DNA of 28,886 nt from DASZHA01 sp035938265 (GCA_035938265.1 DASZHA010000097.1:1-28886), one strand, 5' to 3'. Numbered from the stretch's first letter, positions 6,912-13,768 are shown. The notes: a model not told the origin generated them from the letters alone. Translations and numbers: made by a program.

Positions 6912-7724
6912 TTACGGACCTCCTACTTGCTTGGAATACCAGGCATCCCAGTCCTCTTGCGTCAGGGCCAGTACCCGAGCCGTCATGGCCGCATGGCTGA
7001 GGCCGCAGAACTCCGAGCACTGACCGTAGTAGGCGCCCGGCGAGTTGGCCTCGATCCAGGAGTGGTTGGTCTGGCCCGGGATGGCGTCGATGCGGCCCTG
7101 GAGCCGCGGGATCGACCAGCTGTGGATGACGTCGGCCGACACGATGTCAAGGCTGACCACCGAACCCGCGGGGATCACCAGGTCATTGGAGGCGGTGGTG
7201 TACTGGGTCCCGCCGGCGGTCACCTTCTGCCCGACCTTGACGTTCTTGACGTTGGGATAGACGAAGGACCAGGCCCACTGGCGGCCGCTGACCTTCACCG
7301 TCATGGCGCCCTGGGCGCTGGCCGGGGCGTTCCGGACGAAGGGGAACTGGAACAGGGTCAGGACGAAGATCGTGAGCAGGATCAATGCCGGCACCAGCGA
7401 CCAGGTGAACTCGAGGGCGTTGTTGCCGCCGACCTGGCGAGGGATCTCGTCCTCGTTCTTGCGCCTGAAGCGGAAGGAGGCGTAGATGATGGCGCCACCG
7501 ACCAGCAGGGTGACCAGCAGGGCGGGGATGGAGATGACGTACCAGAGGTCGCTGATGTGCTGCGCCGGCGGCCCCGCGGGGTCGAGGATGCCCTGGCTCT
7601 TGCTGCTGTCGTCGGCCATCGCGGAGGCGTTGGCCAGCAGCAGGAAGGCGGTGGTGGCGAACGGAATCGGCAGGATTCGCTTCAAGCTCTTCAAGACCGC
7701 GGCAGAGTATATCGACTCGGCCAC
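6912..7724 (-). CDS. coxB: Cytochrome c oxidase subunit II (CuA protein)
   Basis: Receives electrons at the binuclear CuA centre and passes them to subunit I. It has an N-terminal signal/anchor (about residues 13-36), then two helices (about 62-82 and 107-127) and an extracytoplasmic cupredoxin domain. CuA ligands are His201 (VIHSW), Cys236, Glu238 (backbone), Cys240, His244 and Met247 in GQCSEFCGLSHAAM. The aromatic electron-entry stretch GRQWAWSF is at 147-154. It has no C-terminal cytochrome c domain, so it is not caa3-type. The start is GTG at 7724 after a purine-rich GGGGAAGG, and a TTG further in is possible. It directly abuts coxA. Confidence 0.96.
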   Translation of the reverse strand: MAESIYSAAVLKSLKRILPIPFATTAFLLLANASAMADDSSKSQGILDPAGPPAQHISDLWYVISIPALLVTLLVGGAIIYASFRFRRKNEDEIPRQVGGNNALEFTWSLVPALILLTIFVLTLFQFPFVRNAPASAQGAMTVKVSGRQWAWSFVYPNVKNVKVGQKVTAGGTQYTTASNDLVIPAGSVVSLDIVSADVIHSWSIPRLQGRIDAIPGQTNHSWIEANSPGAYYGQCSEFCGLSHAAMTARVLALTQEDWDAWYSKQVGGP

Positions 7725-7754
7725 AGCCCCCGCCTTCCCCGCACGCTCATCGTG

Positions 7755-7985
7755 CTACGGCGCGCAGGGGATGCCGCCGGCCGAGGTGCACGGCGTCAGC
7801 TGGGCGGCAAAGACGGCCGAGCCGATGATCAGCACGAAGAACGCGATGGCGCCGATGATGCAGCCCAGGTCGGCCTGCATCGCCCCGTAGACGGCGTACA
7901 GCAGGCGAACCGGGAAGCTGCTGGGAGCCTCCTCGGAGGTGCCGGTGTCGCTCTCGGGCGTGGTCGGAGTTGTGGTTTCGCTCAT
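7755..7985 (-). CDS. 76-aa single-helix membrane protein of the oxidase cluster
   Basis: The ATG at 7985 overlaps the stop of the upstream 145-aa gene as ATGA, which decides the start over a longer frame reaching 8057. The product has a Thr/Ser/Glu-rich N-terminus (MSETTTPTTPESD), one helix (about 43-61) and a short tail with a Cys pair (Cys66, Cys74 in TPCTSAGGIPC). That pair could form a disulphide or hold a metal outside the membrane. I do not recognise the family. Tight coupling with its neighbours and its place just before coxB suggest an accessory oxidase subunit or assembly protein. Confidence 0.7.
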   Translation of the reverse strand: MSETTTPTTPESDTGTSEEAPSSFPVRLLYAVYGAMQADLGCIIGAIAFFVLIIGSAVFAAQLTPCTSAGGIPCAP

Positions 7986-8419
7986 CGGCTGTCTCCTTGG
8001 GCTTCGCCCTCCTCCGGGTCGTCGAAAAGGAACTCCTTGACCTTGACGTACCACCACTTGGGCGCGTAGGCACGTCCCTCGTTGATGGCGATGGTGCCCT
8101 GCCGGGCGTCCCAGCTGGCCGCGATCCAGAAGCTGATGAAGGTGATCACCAGCGTCAGCCCGACCAGCTCCGAGACAAGGAACAGCAGCATGGTGGCCAG
8201 CGGGCCGACCCCCAGGAAGCCGAGGTCAAAGCTGTAGCTGTAGACCAGCGCCGCCAGGACCGCGGGCACCACCACGCCGGCGAAGTACTGCGCCGCTCGC
8301 ACCGGGGCCCCGTAGTAGAGCTGCCCGAGGCCCGGGATGATCGAGATCACCCTCGCCACGCTGGGGTTCCTCTGGCGCGGGCTGGGGACCGCGATGCGCT
8401 CGCCCTCGACCGCGCTCAT
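7982..8419 (-). CDS. 145-aa membrane protein with TM2-like segment
   Basis: Contains a Pro-Gly-Leu-Gly-Gln turn (IIPGLGQLYYGAPVRA, residues 27-42) like that of TM2-type and similar small membrane proteins. Membrane helices are predicted near 44-64 and 76-102, followed by a soluble, charged C-terminus with KWWYVKVKEF. It is not oxidase subunit III, since none of that family's conserved His/Glu pattern is present. Both ends overlap neighbours by 4 nt (8416-8419 and 7982-7985), so it is coupled to the 41-aa and 76-aa genes. Function unknown; a role in oxidase assembly or stability is inferred from position only. Confidence 0.8.
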   Translation of the reverse strand: MSAVEGERIAVPSPRQRNPSVARVISIIPGLGQLYYGAPVRAAQYFAGVVVPAVLAALVYSYSFDLGFLGVGPLATMLLFLVSELVGLTLVITFISFWIAASWDARQGTIAINEGRAYAPKWWYVKVKEFLFDDPEEGEAQGDSR

Positions 8420-8541
8420 TGCAGCATCTTGTAGACGTAGATGGCGGCGATGACCAGGCTGGTAATCGCCCAGAAGCTGACGAAGATCATGTCGCCGGTG
8501 GTGATGTCGAGCAGCTCTGGTCCGGGGATGAAGGCGAGCAT
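8416..8541 (-). CDS. 41-aa single-helix membrane protein of the oxidase cluster
   Basis: The true start is the ATG at 8541, which has a near-ideal ribosome site (AGGAGATAAC before ATG); a longer in-frame extension to 8631 has none and overlaps the lipoprotein gene. The 41-aa product begins MLAFIPGPELLDITTGD, has one helix (about 18-38) and ends YVYKMLQ. Its stop overlaps the start of the 145-aa gene by 4 nt. Size and topology fit a tiny structural subunit of a respiratory complex. The family is not recognised. Confidence 0.7.
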   Translation of the reverse strand: MLAFIPGPELLDITTGDMIFVSFWAITSLVIAAIYVYKMLQ

Positions 8542-8549
8542 GTTATCTC

Positions 8550-9068
8550 CTATGAGATGTGGGCCTCGTTGCCGGAGGGCAAGAGGTTGTCGGGCTTCTG
8601 ATCCACCTGGTCTACGTCGAGGATGTGCCACTTACCTGGCTCGTAGCGCGTCTCCGTCGTGAGGTGGAAGTAGGCGGGCTTGCCATTGACGTCGATCTGC
8701 ACGGTGACGATGCACGTCTGCCCACCCTGCGGCGGAATGACGGTGCACGCCTTCTTGGTGGGCACGGGGTTGGTCGTGCCGGGGGGCGGGTAGTTCACCG
8801 TGGCGGTCTGCCACTTGGCCCCCTTGTTGGCGGCCATGAACTTGGACACGCTTGTGGCCCCCGTCAGCGGGATGCCGTCGTTGATGTTGTTCTCCAGGAA
8901 CTCCTGACCGCCGTCGGCCTTGCCACCCTCGATGGCCTTCATGTAGCCCTCTGCGGTGGCCACCGGGTCAGCCAGGTTGGCGGCGCTAGAGCCGGCGCTG
9001 GCGCCGCAGGCAGAGACCAGGGCTGCGCTGACAAGTGCGAGCGTGGGCACGGTCAGCCGATTAACCAA
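8550..9068 (-). CDS. Secreted lipoprotein of unknown function
   Basis: A lipoprotein signal peptide ends in lipobox LVSAC with Cys21. The mature part starts with a helix (VATAEGYMKAIEGGKAD) and continues as beta strands, a pattern suggestive of an NTF2-like (DUF4878-like) fold. Two cysteines (ACTVIPPQGGQTC) could form a disulphide. I chose the TTG at 9068 because GGGGAG lies 7 nt before it; a TTG at 9083 is the alternative. The start overlaps the 61-aa gene by 8 nt. Located between the bc and oxidase genes, it may act on the outer face of either complex, but no function can be assigned. Confidence 0.75.
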   Translation of the reverse strand: MVNRLTVPTLALVSAALVSACGASAGSSAANLADPVATAEGYMKAIEGGKADGGQEFLENNINDGIPLTGATSVSKFMAANKGAKWQTATVNYPPPGTTNPVPTKKACTVIPPQGGQTCIVTVQIDVNGKPAYFHLTTETRYEPGKWHILDVDQVDQKPDNLLPSGNEAHIS

Positions 9069-9246
9069 GGGCGTGCTCCCCAATGATCATGGTCAGGGTT
9101 GCCAGCGCCAGCACCACGAATGCGATCGCGATCCCAAGAAAGTCCTTCCAGGCCTGGCTCTGCATCCCGCGCCGGACGAAATAGATGACCGCGGAGATGA
9201 CCACGGTCACCGCCAGCGCAAGCAGGAAGATGACGCCGTCGCTCAT
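9061..9246 (-). CDS. 61-aa two-helix membrane protein after the triheme cytochrome
   Basis: The start ATG at 9246 overlaps the stop of the triheme cytochrome gene as ATGA. The product has two hydrophobic helices (about 4-24 and 36-57) joined by a basic loop (FVRRGMQSQAWKD), so both termini should face the same side. The family is not recognised. Coupling to the cytochrome gene suggests a small subunit or anchor of the bc complex. Confidence 0.7.
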   Translation of the reverse strand: MSDGVIFLLALAVTVVISAVIYFVRRGMQSQAWKDFLGIAIAFVVLALATLTMIIGEHALG

Positions 9247-10001
9247 TGGCCGGTGGGTGCGAAGGTCAGCGGCTGCTGGTAGTGGCGGACCCAGTGGACC
9301 ATCAGGTCGACCTTGGCCTTGTTCTCGTCGGCGTTCTTGCTGAAGAGGTTCTTGGCGCCCCATGACGGCATCTGCGACTTGAGGTGGTGCTCCGAAAGCG
9401 CCCCGTAGAAAACGCAGTCGTAGTAGTAGTCGTCGTTGAAGAAGCCGAGCCGGTGCTGGTCGTTCAGTGGTGGCCCGATTCCACCCTCACCCTGCTGACC
9501 GTGGCACTGGGCGCAGTTGTTCTTGAAGACCACGCTGCCCCGGTCGACGGTGTCGAAATAGTTGACGATCAGGTTGCGGTGGGCGCCCTCCTTGTCGGTG
9601 GCGAGTCCCTGGCCGTTGTGACAGACCATGCAGCCGGTGACATCGATGGGCTGGTCCGCGTACTGCGATGGCAGCCCGTAGGTCTTGACCATCTCCGCGG
9701 TGACGCGGTCAGGGTGGGCGACGGGGTTGCGCTGGTTCTGGGGCATGATCAGGGGGATTCGCTGAGCCGCCACCTTGCCCCCGATGACCGCGATGTCGGG
9801 GACGTGGCAGGTTATGCAGCGCTCGTTCTCGTTGGCGCCCTTGGGGTTGAGCTGCTTGACCTCCTCCACCGGGGTGGGGGTCTTGAAGTGGTCGTAGTAG
9901 GCCAGCTCGTACGGCTTCCACTCCTTGTTGTAGTCAAGGTAGAAGGTCACGGCGAGCACCGCCATCAGGGCAGCGCAGCTGAGGAAGAAGAACTTGGACA
10001 A
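9243..10001 (-). CDS. Membrane-anchored triheme cytochrome c, bc-complex subunit
   Basis: A 252-aa cytochrome with an uncleaved N-terminal helix (about residues 3-21) and three haem-binding CxxCH motifs: C62-H66 (CITCH), C124-H128 (CMVCH) and C163-H167 (CAQCH). The third lies in a classical cytochrome c fold with QMPSW, where Met211 is the likely sixth ligand. The first two haems sit in a region I cannot match to a standard domain. The start is TTG at 10001 with GGGGAG upstream. It follows subunit IV and plausibly replaces cytochrome c1, taking electrons from the Rieske centre. Actinobacterial QcrC has two haems and Bacillus QcrC has one, so three is unusual. Confidence 0.9.
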   Translation of the reverse strand: MSKFFFLSCAALMAVLAVTFYLDYNKEWKPYELAYYDHFKTPTPVEEVKQLNPKGANENERCITCHVPDIAVIGGKVAAQRIPLIMPQNQRNPVAHPDRVTAEMVKTYGLPSQYADQPIDVTGCMVCHNGQGLATDKEGAHRNLIVNYFDTVDRGSVVFKNNCAQCHGQQGEGGIGPPLNDQHRLGFFNDDYYYDCVFYGALSEHHLKSQMPSWGAKNLFSKNADENKAKVDLMVHWVRHYQQPLTFAPTGQ

Positions 10002-10030
10002 CTAGCCCGGCTCCCCTGTCCTACGCCCTT

Positions 10031-10621
10031 CTAGCGCCCAAGAATGCCGTCCCAGTACCACTTCCATTCCAGGCCGCGGAAAAACGTCCCGATCAGGGCG
10101 AAGGCAACCGAGAAAACGATGAACCCGGTGAAGAGGATGATCCCCACTTTGCGGTCACGCGGGTGACGGGAGGGGTTGCGATCGAGGTAAGGCATCGCGA
10201 TCAGGCCCGCGATGACGAACGTGGGAAAGGCCACGCCGGCGGTGATCGGCGGCACGCGAGAGAGCAGCTCCTGGAGGCCGAGGAAGTACCACGGAGCCTT
10301 GCTGGGGTCAGGGGTCATGGAAGGATCGGCCAGCTGCTGCAGAGGCGACTGCACCACGAGGGCGATGGCGGTGAGGACGACGCCCACCACCAGCGAGGCG
10401 ATGAACTCCCGGTAGACCAGCGCCGGGAAGCTGGGGATGCTGGTGTCGGCGTCCTTCTTCAGCGACTGCCGCTGTGCAGGCGGCGCCGCGGGCTTGGCCG
10501 GCGCAGTTGGCGTAGCCGTCGCGGCGGCCGCGCCACCCGCCGCCCCGCTGGCGCCCGGTGTGATCGGGTCGGGACGTGCTACCCCTTCGGGGTTCGGCGT
10601 GCTTTCGTTCTCGTCAGCCAT
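10031..10621 (-). CDS. Cytochrome b/b6 C-terminal subunit (subunit IV-like)
   Basis: Second half of a split cytochrome b, completing the quinol oxidation (Qo) site. It is 196 aa, with an Ala/Pro-rich cytoplasmic N-terminus (about 1-60) and three helices. The family pattern is clear: SPLQQLADPSMTPDPSKAPWY, then FLGLQELL, YLDRNPSRHPRDRK and FRGLEWKWYW. The Qo motif PEWY is replaced by APWY (residues 109-112), so the conserved glutamate is missing. It begins 9 nt after the cytochrome b6 gene. The N-terminal extension is longer than usual. Gene symbols qcrC or petD could be used for relatives, but none fits exactly. Confidence 0.93.
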   Translation of the reverse strand: MADENESTPNPEGVARPDPITPGASGAAGGAAAATATPTAPAKPAAPPAQRQSLKKDADTSIPSFPALVYREFIASLVVGVVLTAIALVVQSPLQQLADPSMTPDPSKAPWYFLGLQELLSRVPPITAGVAFPTFVIAGLIAMPYLDRNPSRHPRDRKVGIILFTGFIVFSVAFALIGTFFRGLEWKWYWDGILGR

Positions 10622-10630
10622 TTGCGTGCC

Positions 10631-11392
10631 TCACAGGTTCCCGGAGAACCCGTCTTTTCGGACTCTCCAGAAGTGGACCATCATCGCGATCGCAGCGACT
10701 AAAGGCAGGCCCAGGACATGGGCCACATAGAAGCGGAGGATGGTGGCGTTACCGACGGTGTAGGACCCCAGCATCGAGAACCGCGTCTGGGGTCCCGCCA
10801 GCGGAGCGTACTTGGCCATGTTGGTGCCCACCGTGACCGCCCACAGGCTCAGCTGGTCCCAGGGCAGCAGGTAGCCGGTGAAGCTGAGCAGCAGGGTCAT
10901 CAGCAGGAGCGTGACGCCGATGCCCCAGTTGAACTCGCGCGGGGGCTTGTAGGAGCCGGTGTAAAAGACGCGGCACATGTGCAGCCAGACGGTGATGACC
11001 ATGGCGTGGGCGCCCCACCGATGGAGGTTGCGCATCACGATGCCGAAGGAAACCGCGTACTGGAGGTCCTTCATGTTCTGGTACGCGTACTGCACCGAGG
11101 GCACGTAGTAGAACATCAGGAAGAGCCCGGTGACGGTCAGGAGGACAAAGAGGAAGAAGCTGATGCCACCGAGGCAGAAGGTGTAGCTGAACTTCATGTG
11201 GCTCTTGCGGATCCGGGGCGGATGCGCATGGAGCCAGTAGTTGGTCAGGGCGGTCCGGGTGGCGATCTTGTCGGTGAGGGGGAGGCCGTGGCGGAAGACC
11301 GACTTCCACAGCTGGACACCGATCTCGATAGGCAGCGCGGCAGCCTTTTTCATGCCCGACTGGAGCCTGTTCCGTGCCGTGTCCTGAGCCAT
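10631..11392 (-). CDS. qcrB: Cytochrome b6-type subunit of menaquinol:cytochrome c reductase
   Basis: Four-helix half of a split cytochrome b that oxidises menaquinol. Haem b ligands are His124, His138, His225 and His240. The 14- and 15-residue spacings match the b6 type rather than mitochondrial b. Cys73, in FSYTFCLGGISF, matches the cysteine that covalently holds the extra haem ci (cn) in b6f and Bacillus complexes. The protein is 253 aa, slightly longer at the N-terminus than plant b6. A ribosome site (GAGGAAC) precedes the ATG. It lies 16 nt after the Rieske gene and 9 nt before subunit IV. Confidence 0.95.
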   Translation of the reverse strand: MAQDTARNRLQSGMKKAAALPIEIGVQLWKSVFRHGLPLTDKIATRTALTNYWLHAHPPRIRKSHMKFSYTFCLGGISFFLFVLLTVTGLFLMFYYVPSVQYAYQNMKDLQYAVSFGIVMRNLHRWGAHAMVITVWLHMCRVFYTGSYKPPREFNWGIGVTLLLMTLLLSFTGYLLPWDQLSLWAVTVGTNMAKYAPLAGPQTRFSMLGSYTVGNATILRFYVAHVLGLPLVAAIAMMVHFWRVRKDGFSGNL

Positions 11393-11408
11393 CTAGTTCC
11401 TCAACTCC

Positions 11409-11927
11409 TCAAACTGGCTGCCGGGTCGTCCGGGCAATGACCTTGGATCGATCAACGAAGAGGCTGCCGTCGGGGGCGAGCCCCACCTGCACGTTGTCCA
11501 TTGGCCGGGGGGCGGGCCCATAAAAACGGACCCCGTTACGAAGGTAGCGGGATCCGTGGCATGGGCAGCGGAACATCGCGTCGTTCTGGAACCAGCGGGG
11601 CGTGCAGCCCAGGTGGGTGCAGATCAGGCTGATCGCGTAGAAGCCGTCGGGGTCGCGGTTGAGGGCGACGCGCTTGTCCGAGAAGATCGTGGTCGAGCCC
11701 ACCGGGTAGTCGTCGGGCACACCGGCCTTGAAGAGCTGAGGCTGGTCGTATGTGACGTTGGGGATGACGAAGCGCAGGCTCAGTACCAGGGCAGCGATGT
11801 TGGCAACGCTGAAGACCACGATGCCGACGAAGGTGAAGAAGCCCCGGCGGGTGAAATGCCGCATCTCCTCGAGGGCTTTCCTGATCTCATCTCGCCAATC
11901 GAAGGGATCTGTGGATGCCGTGCTCAA
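11409..11927 (-). CDS. qcrA: Rieske iron-sulfur protein of the bc complex
   Basis: Carries the 2Fe-2S cluster that accepts the first electron from quinol. The N-terminus has a twin-arginine motif (TRRGFFTFVG, Arg27-Arg28) followed by one membrane helix (about 31-54), the usual Tat-dependent anchor. Cluster ligands are Cys103, His105, Cys121 and His124, with the disulphide pair Cys108 and Cys123 (CTHLGC and CPCHGS). It is 172 aa. The start is TTG at 11927 with GGAG 5-6 nt upstream. It is the first gene of the 10-kb respiratory operon. Confidence 0.96.
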   Translation of the reverse strand: MSTASTDPFDWRDEIRKALEEMRHFTRRGFFTFVGIVVFSVANIAALVLSLRFVIPNVTYDQPQLFKAGVPDDYPVGSTTIFSDKRVALNRDPDGFYAISLICTHLGCTPRWFQNDAMFRCPCHGSRYLRNGVRFYGPAPRPMDNVQVGLAPDGSLFVDRSKVIARTTRQPV

Positions 11928-11939
11928 TCTTTCTCCATA

Positions 11940-11960
11940 TCGGCGGAATCAGCCCGCCGA
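11940..11960 (-). promoter_or_regulatory. Inverted repeat in the leader of the respiratory operon
   Basis: TCGGCGG and CCGCCGA form a perfect 7-bp stem with a 7-nt loop, ending 2 nt before the GGAG ribosome site of the Rieske gene. As RNA it could restrict ribosome access or stabilise the 5' end; as DNA it could be an operator. There is no T-tract. A TTGACG hexamer lies farther upstream (near 12025) but lacks a convincing -10 partner. Confidence 0.4.
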
Positions 11961-12034
11961 GTCTGCAGTGGCACGTTGCCGGGACGCCTGCAAGGGTACC
12001 TGTTGTGGAATTCTGCCGTCAATTCGGAGTCGGC

Positions 12035-13165
12035 CTAGCCGCGCCAGTCCAGAACCCTTCCCCGAACCAGGAAAACGCCCGCGTGGCCGCCGCCCGCGTC
12101 GAGCAGGTCGGAGTTGGCGCCATCGATCACCGCGAGGGTCTTTCCGTCGGGCGAGAAGGCCGCCGGGGACAGGTCGTCGACCAGCCCGCAGAGCACACTG
12201 GTGTTCGATTCGCCGACGTGCCCGGTGGCGACCTGGTGGATCGTGCGACCGCCCAGCGGCGAGCTGAACTGACGGTCGACCCGGCCCGCGACCAGGTCGC
12301 CGGGCCCCAGGACCCGGTCCTGGAGCTGGGGCTTGTCGTCGGGCAGCAGGTAGTCCTTGGTCTCAGGCCACATGGCATGGAGTGAGGCCATGAACTGCTC
12401 CTCGGGCGCCAGCTGGGGGACCTTTGGCGACGCGCCGGGGACCACGACGCCGACCAGGCGGGTGCTCTTCTCGGGAGCGTCGAAACGCTGGGGAACGAAG
12501 AAAACGAAGTCGCCGTTGGGAAGGAGCCTGAGCTCGGCGCGACCGGGCGCCGTCGCCTTGGGGCCGTTCCAGACCTCCACCGCAACCGGGGCAACGGGTG
12601 CGGCGGGGCTGATCACCCGCACGCTGACGATGCCTGGGGCGCCGGGCGGGTCGCTGACCACGAAGACAAGGGTCTTTGAGTCGCTGCCGAGTGCCGCCGC
12701 CAGGAACTGTGGGGCCGGCGCCGGCGCCGGCGAAGGGGTGGCCGCGGGGCTCGGCGAGGGGCTCGGCGGCGGAGCTGCCGGGGCGGGCGGAGACACCGCC
12801 GGGCTGGCTGGCGGTGCGGCTGGGCTGGCCGGAGGGGCAGGCGCCGCCGGGCTCGCGGTTGGCAATGGACTGCGCGCCGCCGCCGCACCGGCGCTGCCGG
12901 GGGCGTAATCGATGACCTTGCGCGTATGGGCGGCATCGCCCTCGACCAGGGACAGCGCCAGCTGGTCGCTGAAGACGATGACCCCGGGCGTGGCCCGGCT
13001 GGTTGGCGTCCCCACGTGGCAGGATGGCGGCGTCGGGTCGCGACTGGCCAGGAACGCCGACACTCCAACCGGCACCAACGAACCCAGGAGCATGGCGGCC
13101 AGGACCAGCCCAACGCGATTCCTCAGCCCCCCACTGGGCACCGGCGGGGCGTCACGGTCCGGCAT
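12035..13165 (-). CDS. Membrane-anchored protein with Pro-rich linker and possible beta-propeller-like domain
   Basis: 376 aa from the ATG at 13165. I chose this start because a TAGAAT -10 box lies 7 nt upstream, giving a leaderless mRNA; a TTG at 13189 is the alternative. There is one membrane helix near residues 18-39, then an outer domain interrupted by a Pro/Ala/Ser-rich linker (about 98-152). The C-terminal part has repeated strand patterns such as DDLSPAAFSPDGKTLAVIDG, resembling WD40/TolB-type repeats. No enzyme motif is seen. It lies just upstream of the respiratory operon on the same strand, separated by over 100 nt, so a functional link is not established. Confidence 0.75.
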   Translation of the reverse strand: MPDRDAPPVPSGGLRNRVGLVLAAMLLGSLVPVGVSAFLASRDPTPPSCHVGTPTSRATPGVIVFSDQLALSLVEGDAAHTRKVIDYAPGSAGAAAARSPLPTASPAAPAPPASPAAPPASPAVSPPAPAAPPPSPSPSPAATPSPAPAPAPQFLAAALGSDSKTLVFVVSDPPGAPGIVSVRVISPAAPVAPVAVEVWNGPKATAPGRAELRLLPNGDFVFFVPQRFDAPEKSTRLVGVVVPGASPKVPQLAPEEQFMASLHAMWPETKDYLLPDDKPQLQDRVLGPGDLVAGRVDRQFSSPLGGRTIHQVATGHVGESNTSVLCGLVDDLSPAAFSPDGKTLAVIDGANSDLLDAGGGHAGVFLVRGRVLDWRG

Positions 13166-13172
13166 CAGGCCC

Positions 13173-13178
13173 ATTCTA
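13173..13178 (-). promoter_or_regulatory. -10 box, leaderless promoter of the anchored Pro-rich protein
   Basis: TAGAAT on the minus strand, with a 7-nt gap to the ATG at 13165. Transcription would begin at or next to the A of the start codon. It is back-to-back with the promoter at 13217-13222. Confidence 0.5.
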
Positions 13179-13193
13179 GGTTGCGACAAGGCA

Positions 13194-13222
13194 TGGACTT
13201 TGCCGTGATCCTTGGTTAGGCT
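13194..13222 (+). promoter_or_regulatory. Leaderless promoter of the 176-aa gene
   Basis: TGGACT (-35-like, 13194-13199), a 17-nt spacer, and TAGGCT (-10, 13217-13222), followed by 8 nt and then the ATG at 13231. No Shine-Dalgarno site is present, which fits a leaderless transcript. Confidence 0.55.
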
Positions 13223-13230
13223 GCGCCCCT

Positions 13231-13761
13231 ATGAGCCAGTCGCGAACCACAGAGTGGCAGAGGGTCGAGCTGTATTCAGAGGAGCTCCGGATCACCGGCG
13301 AGATGGAGATCGAGCCTCCGCTGCGGCTGAGTGATGAGGCCAATCGGCTCCAGGACTGGGTCAGCCTCCGCAATACCCTGACCGAGCCCATGCTCTCGTC
13401 CTATCCCGTGGTCAGCTCAGAGGAGGCGAACAGCAGCGTCGCCCGCGCCTCGATTGTGATGATCCTGCCGGAGGGCGGACCGCCCCAGCACAACCCGATG
13501 ATGTGGAAAGAGAAGATCCGCCACCAGATCGTCCTCAACACCACCGCCTTCTCGATGGCGGCCGACGTCCACCTCGAGCCCAACGAAGACCTGCGCCTCC
13601 ATTTCGAGCGCTACCCTCGGGACTTCCTGCCCATCACCCGGGTCTCGGCGATCATGGTCGCCTCGCTGAGCGGGATGCCTCCGGGGACGCCACCGCGCAC
13701 GCTGCAGCGCGAGTTCGCGCTGGTAAACCCGGCCGCGATAGTCAGCTTCAGCCAGCACTGA
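13231..13761 (+). CDS. Protein of unknown function (176 aa)
   Basis: A soluble protein without signal peptide or membrane helix. The N-terminal half (TTEWQRVELYSEELRITGEM, then EIEPPLRLSDEANRLQDW) looks like a small beta-rich domain. The middle carries VARASIVMILPEGGPPQHNP, and the C-terminus resembles a second copy of a short beta unit (ADVHLEPNEDLRLHFERYPR). I do not recognise a named family with confidence. It is a single-gene unit with its own leaderless promoter, and ends 7 nt from the convergent L,D-transpeptidase gene. Confidence 0.75.
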   Translation: MSQSRTTEWQRVELYSEELRITGEMEIEPPLRLSDEANRLQDWVSLRNTLTEPMLSSYPVVSSEEANSSVARASIVMILPEGGPPQHNPMMWKEKIRHQIVLNTTAFSMAADVHLEPNEDLRLHFERYPRDFLPITRVSAIMVASLSGMPPGTPPRTLQREFALVNPAAIVSFSQH

Positions 13762-13768
13762 CGCCGGC

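Noticed and set aside
7986..8057. 24-residue extension of the 76-aa oxidase-cluster protein
   Set aside because: The extension is basic shadow sequence inside the 145-aa gene. The ATGA overlap at 7982-7985 is the more natural start.
5175..8069. A 964-codon open frame on the plus strand opposite coxA and coxB
   Set aside because: It lies antisense to two unmistakable oxidase genes. Its product is a low-complexity mix of Asp, Glu, His, Arg and Gly, as expected from the reverse complement of GC-rich codons.
7982..8419. Possibility that the 145-aa gene is oxidase subunit III
   Set aside because: It is too short, with two clear helices instead of five or seven, and shows none of the conserved histidine or glutamate pattern of COX3.
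12720..12860. GC-rich repetitive stretch suggestive of a minisatellite
   Set aside because: It is the coding sequence of the Pro/Ala/Ser linker of the anchored protein. The units are irregular in length and keep the frame.
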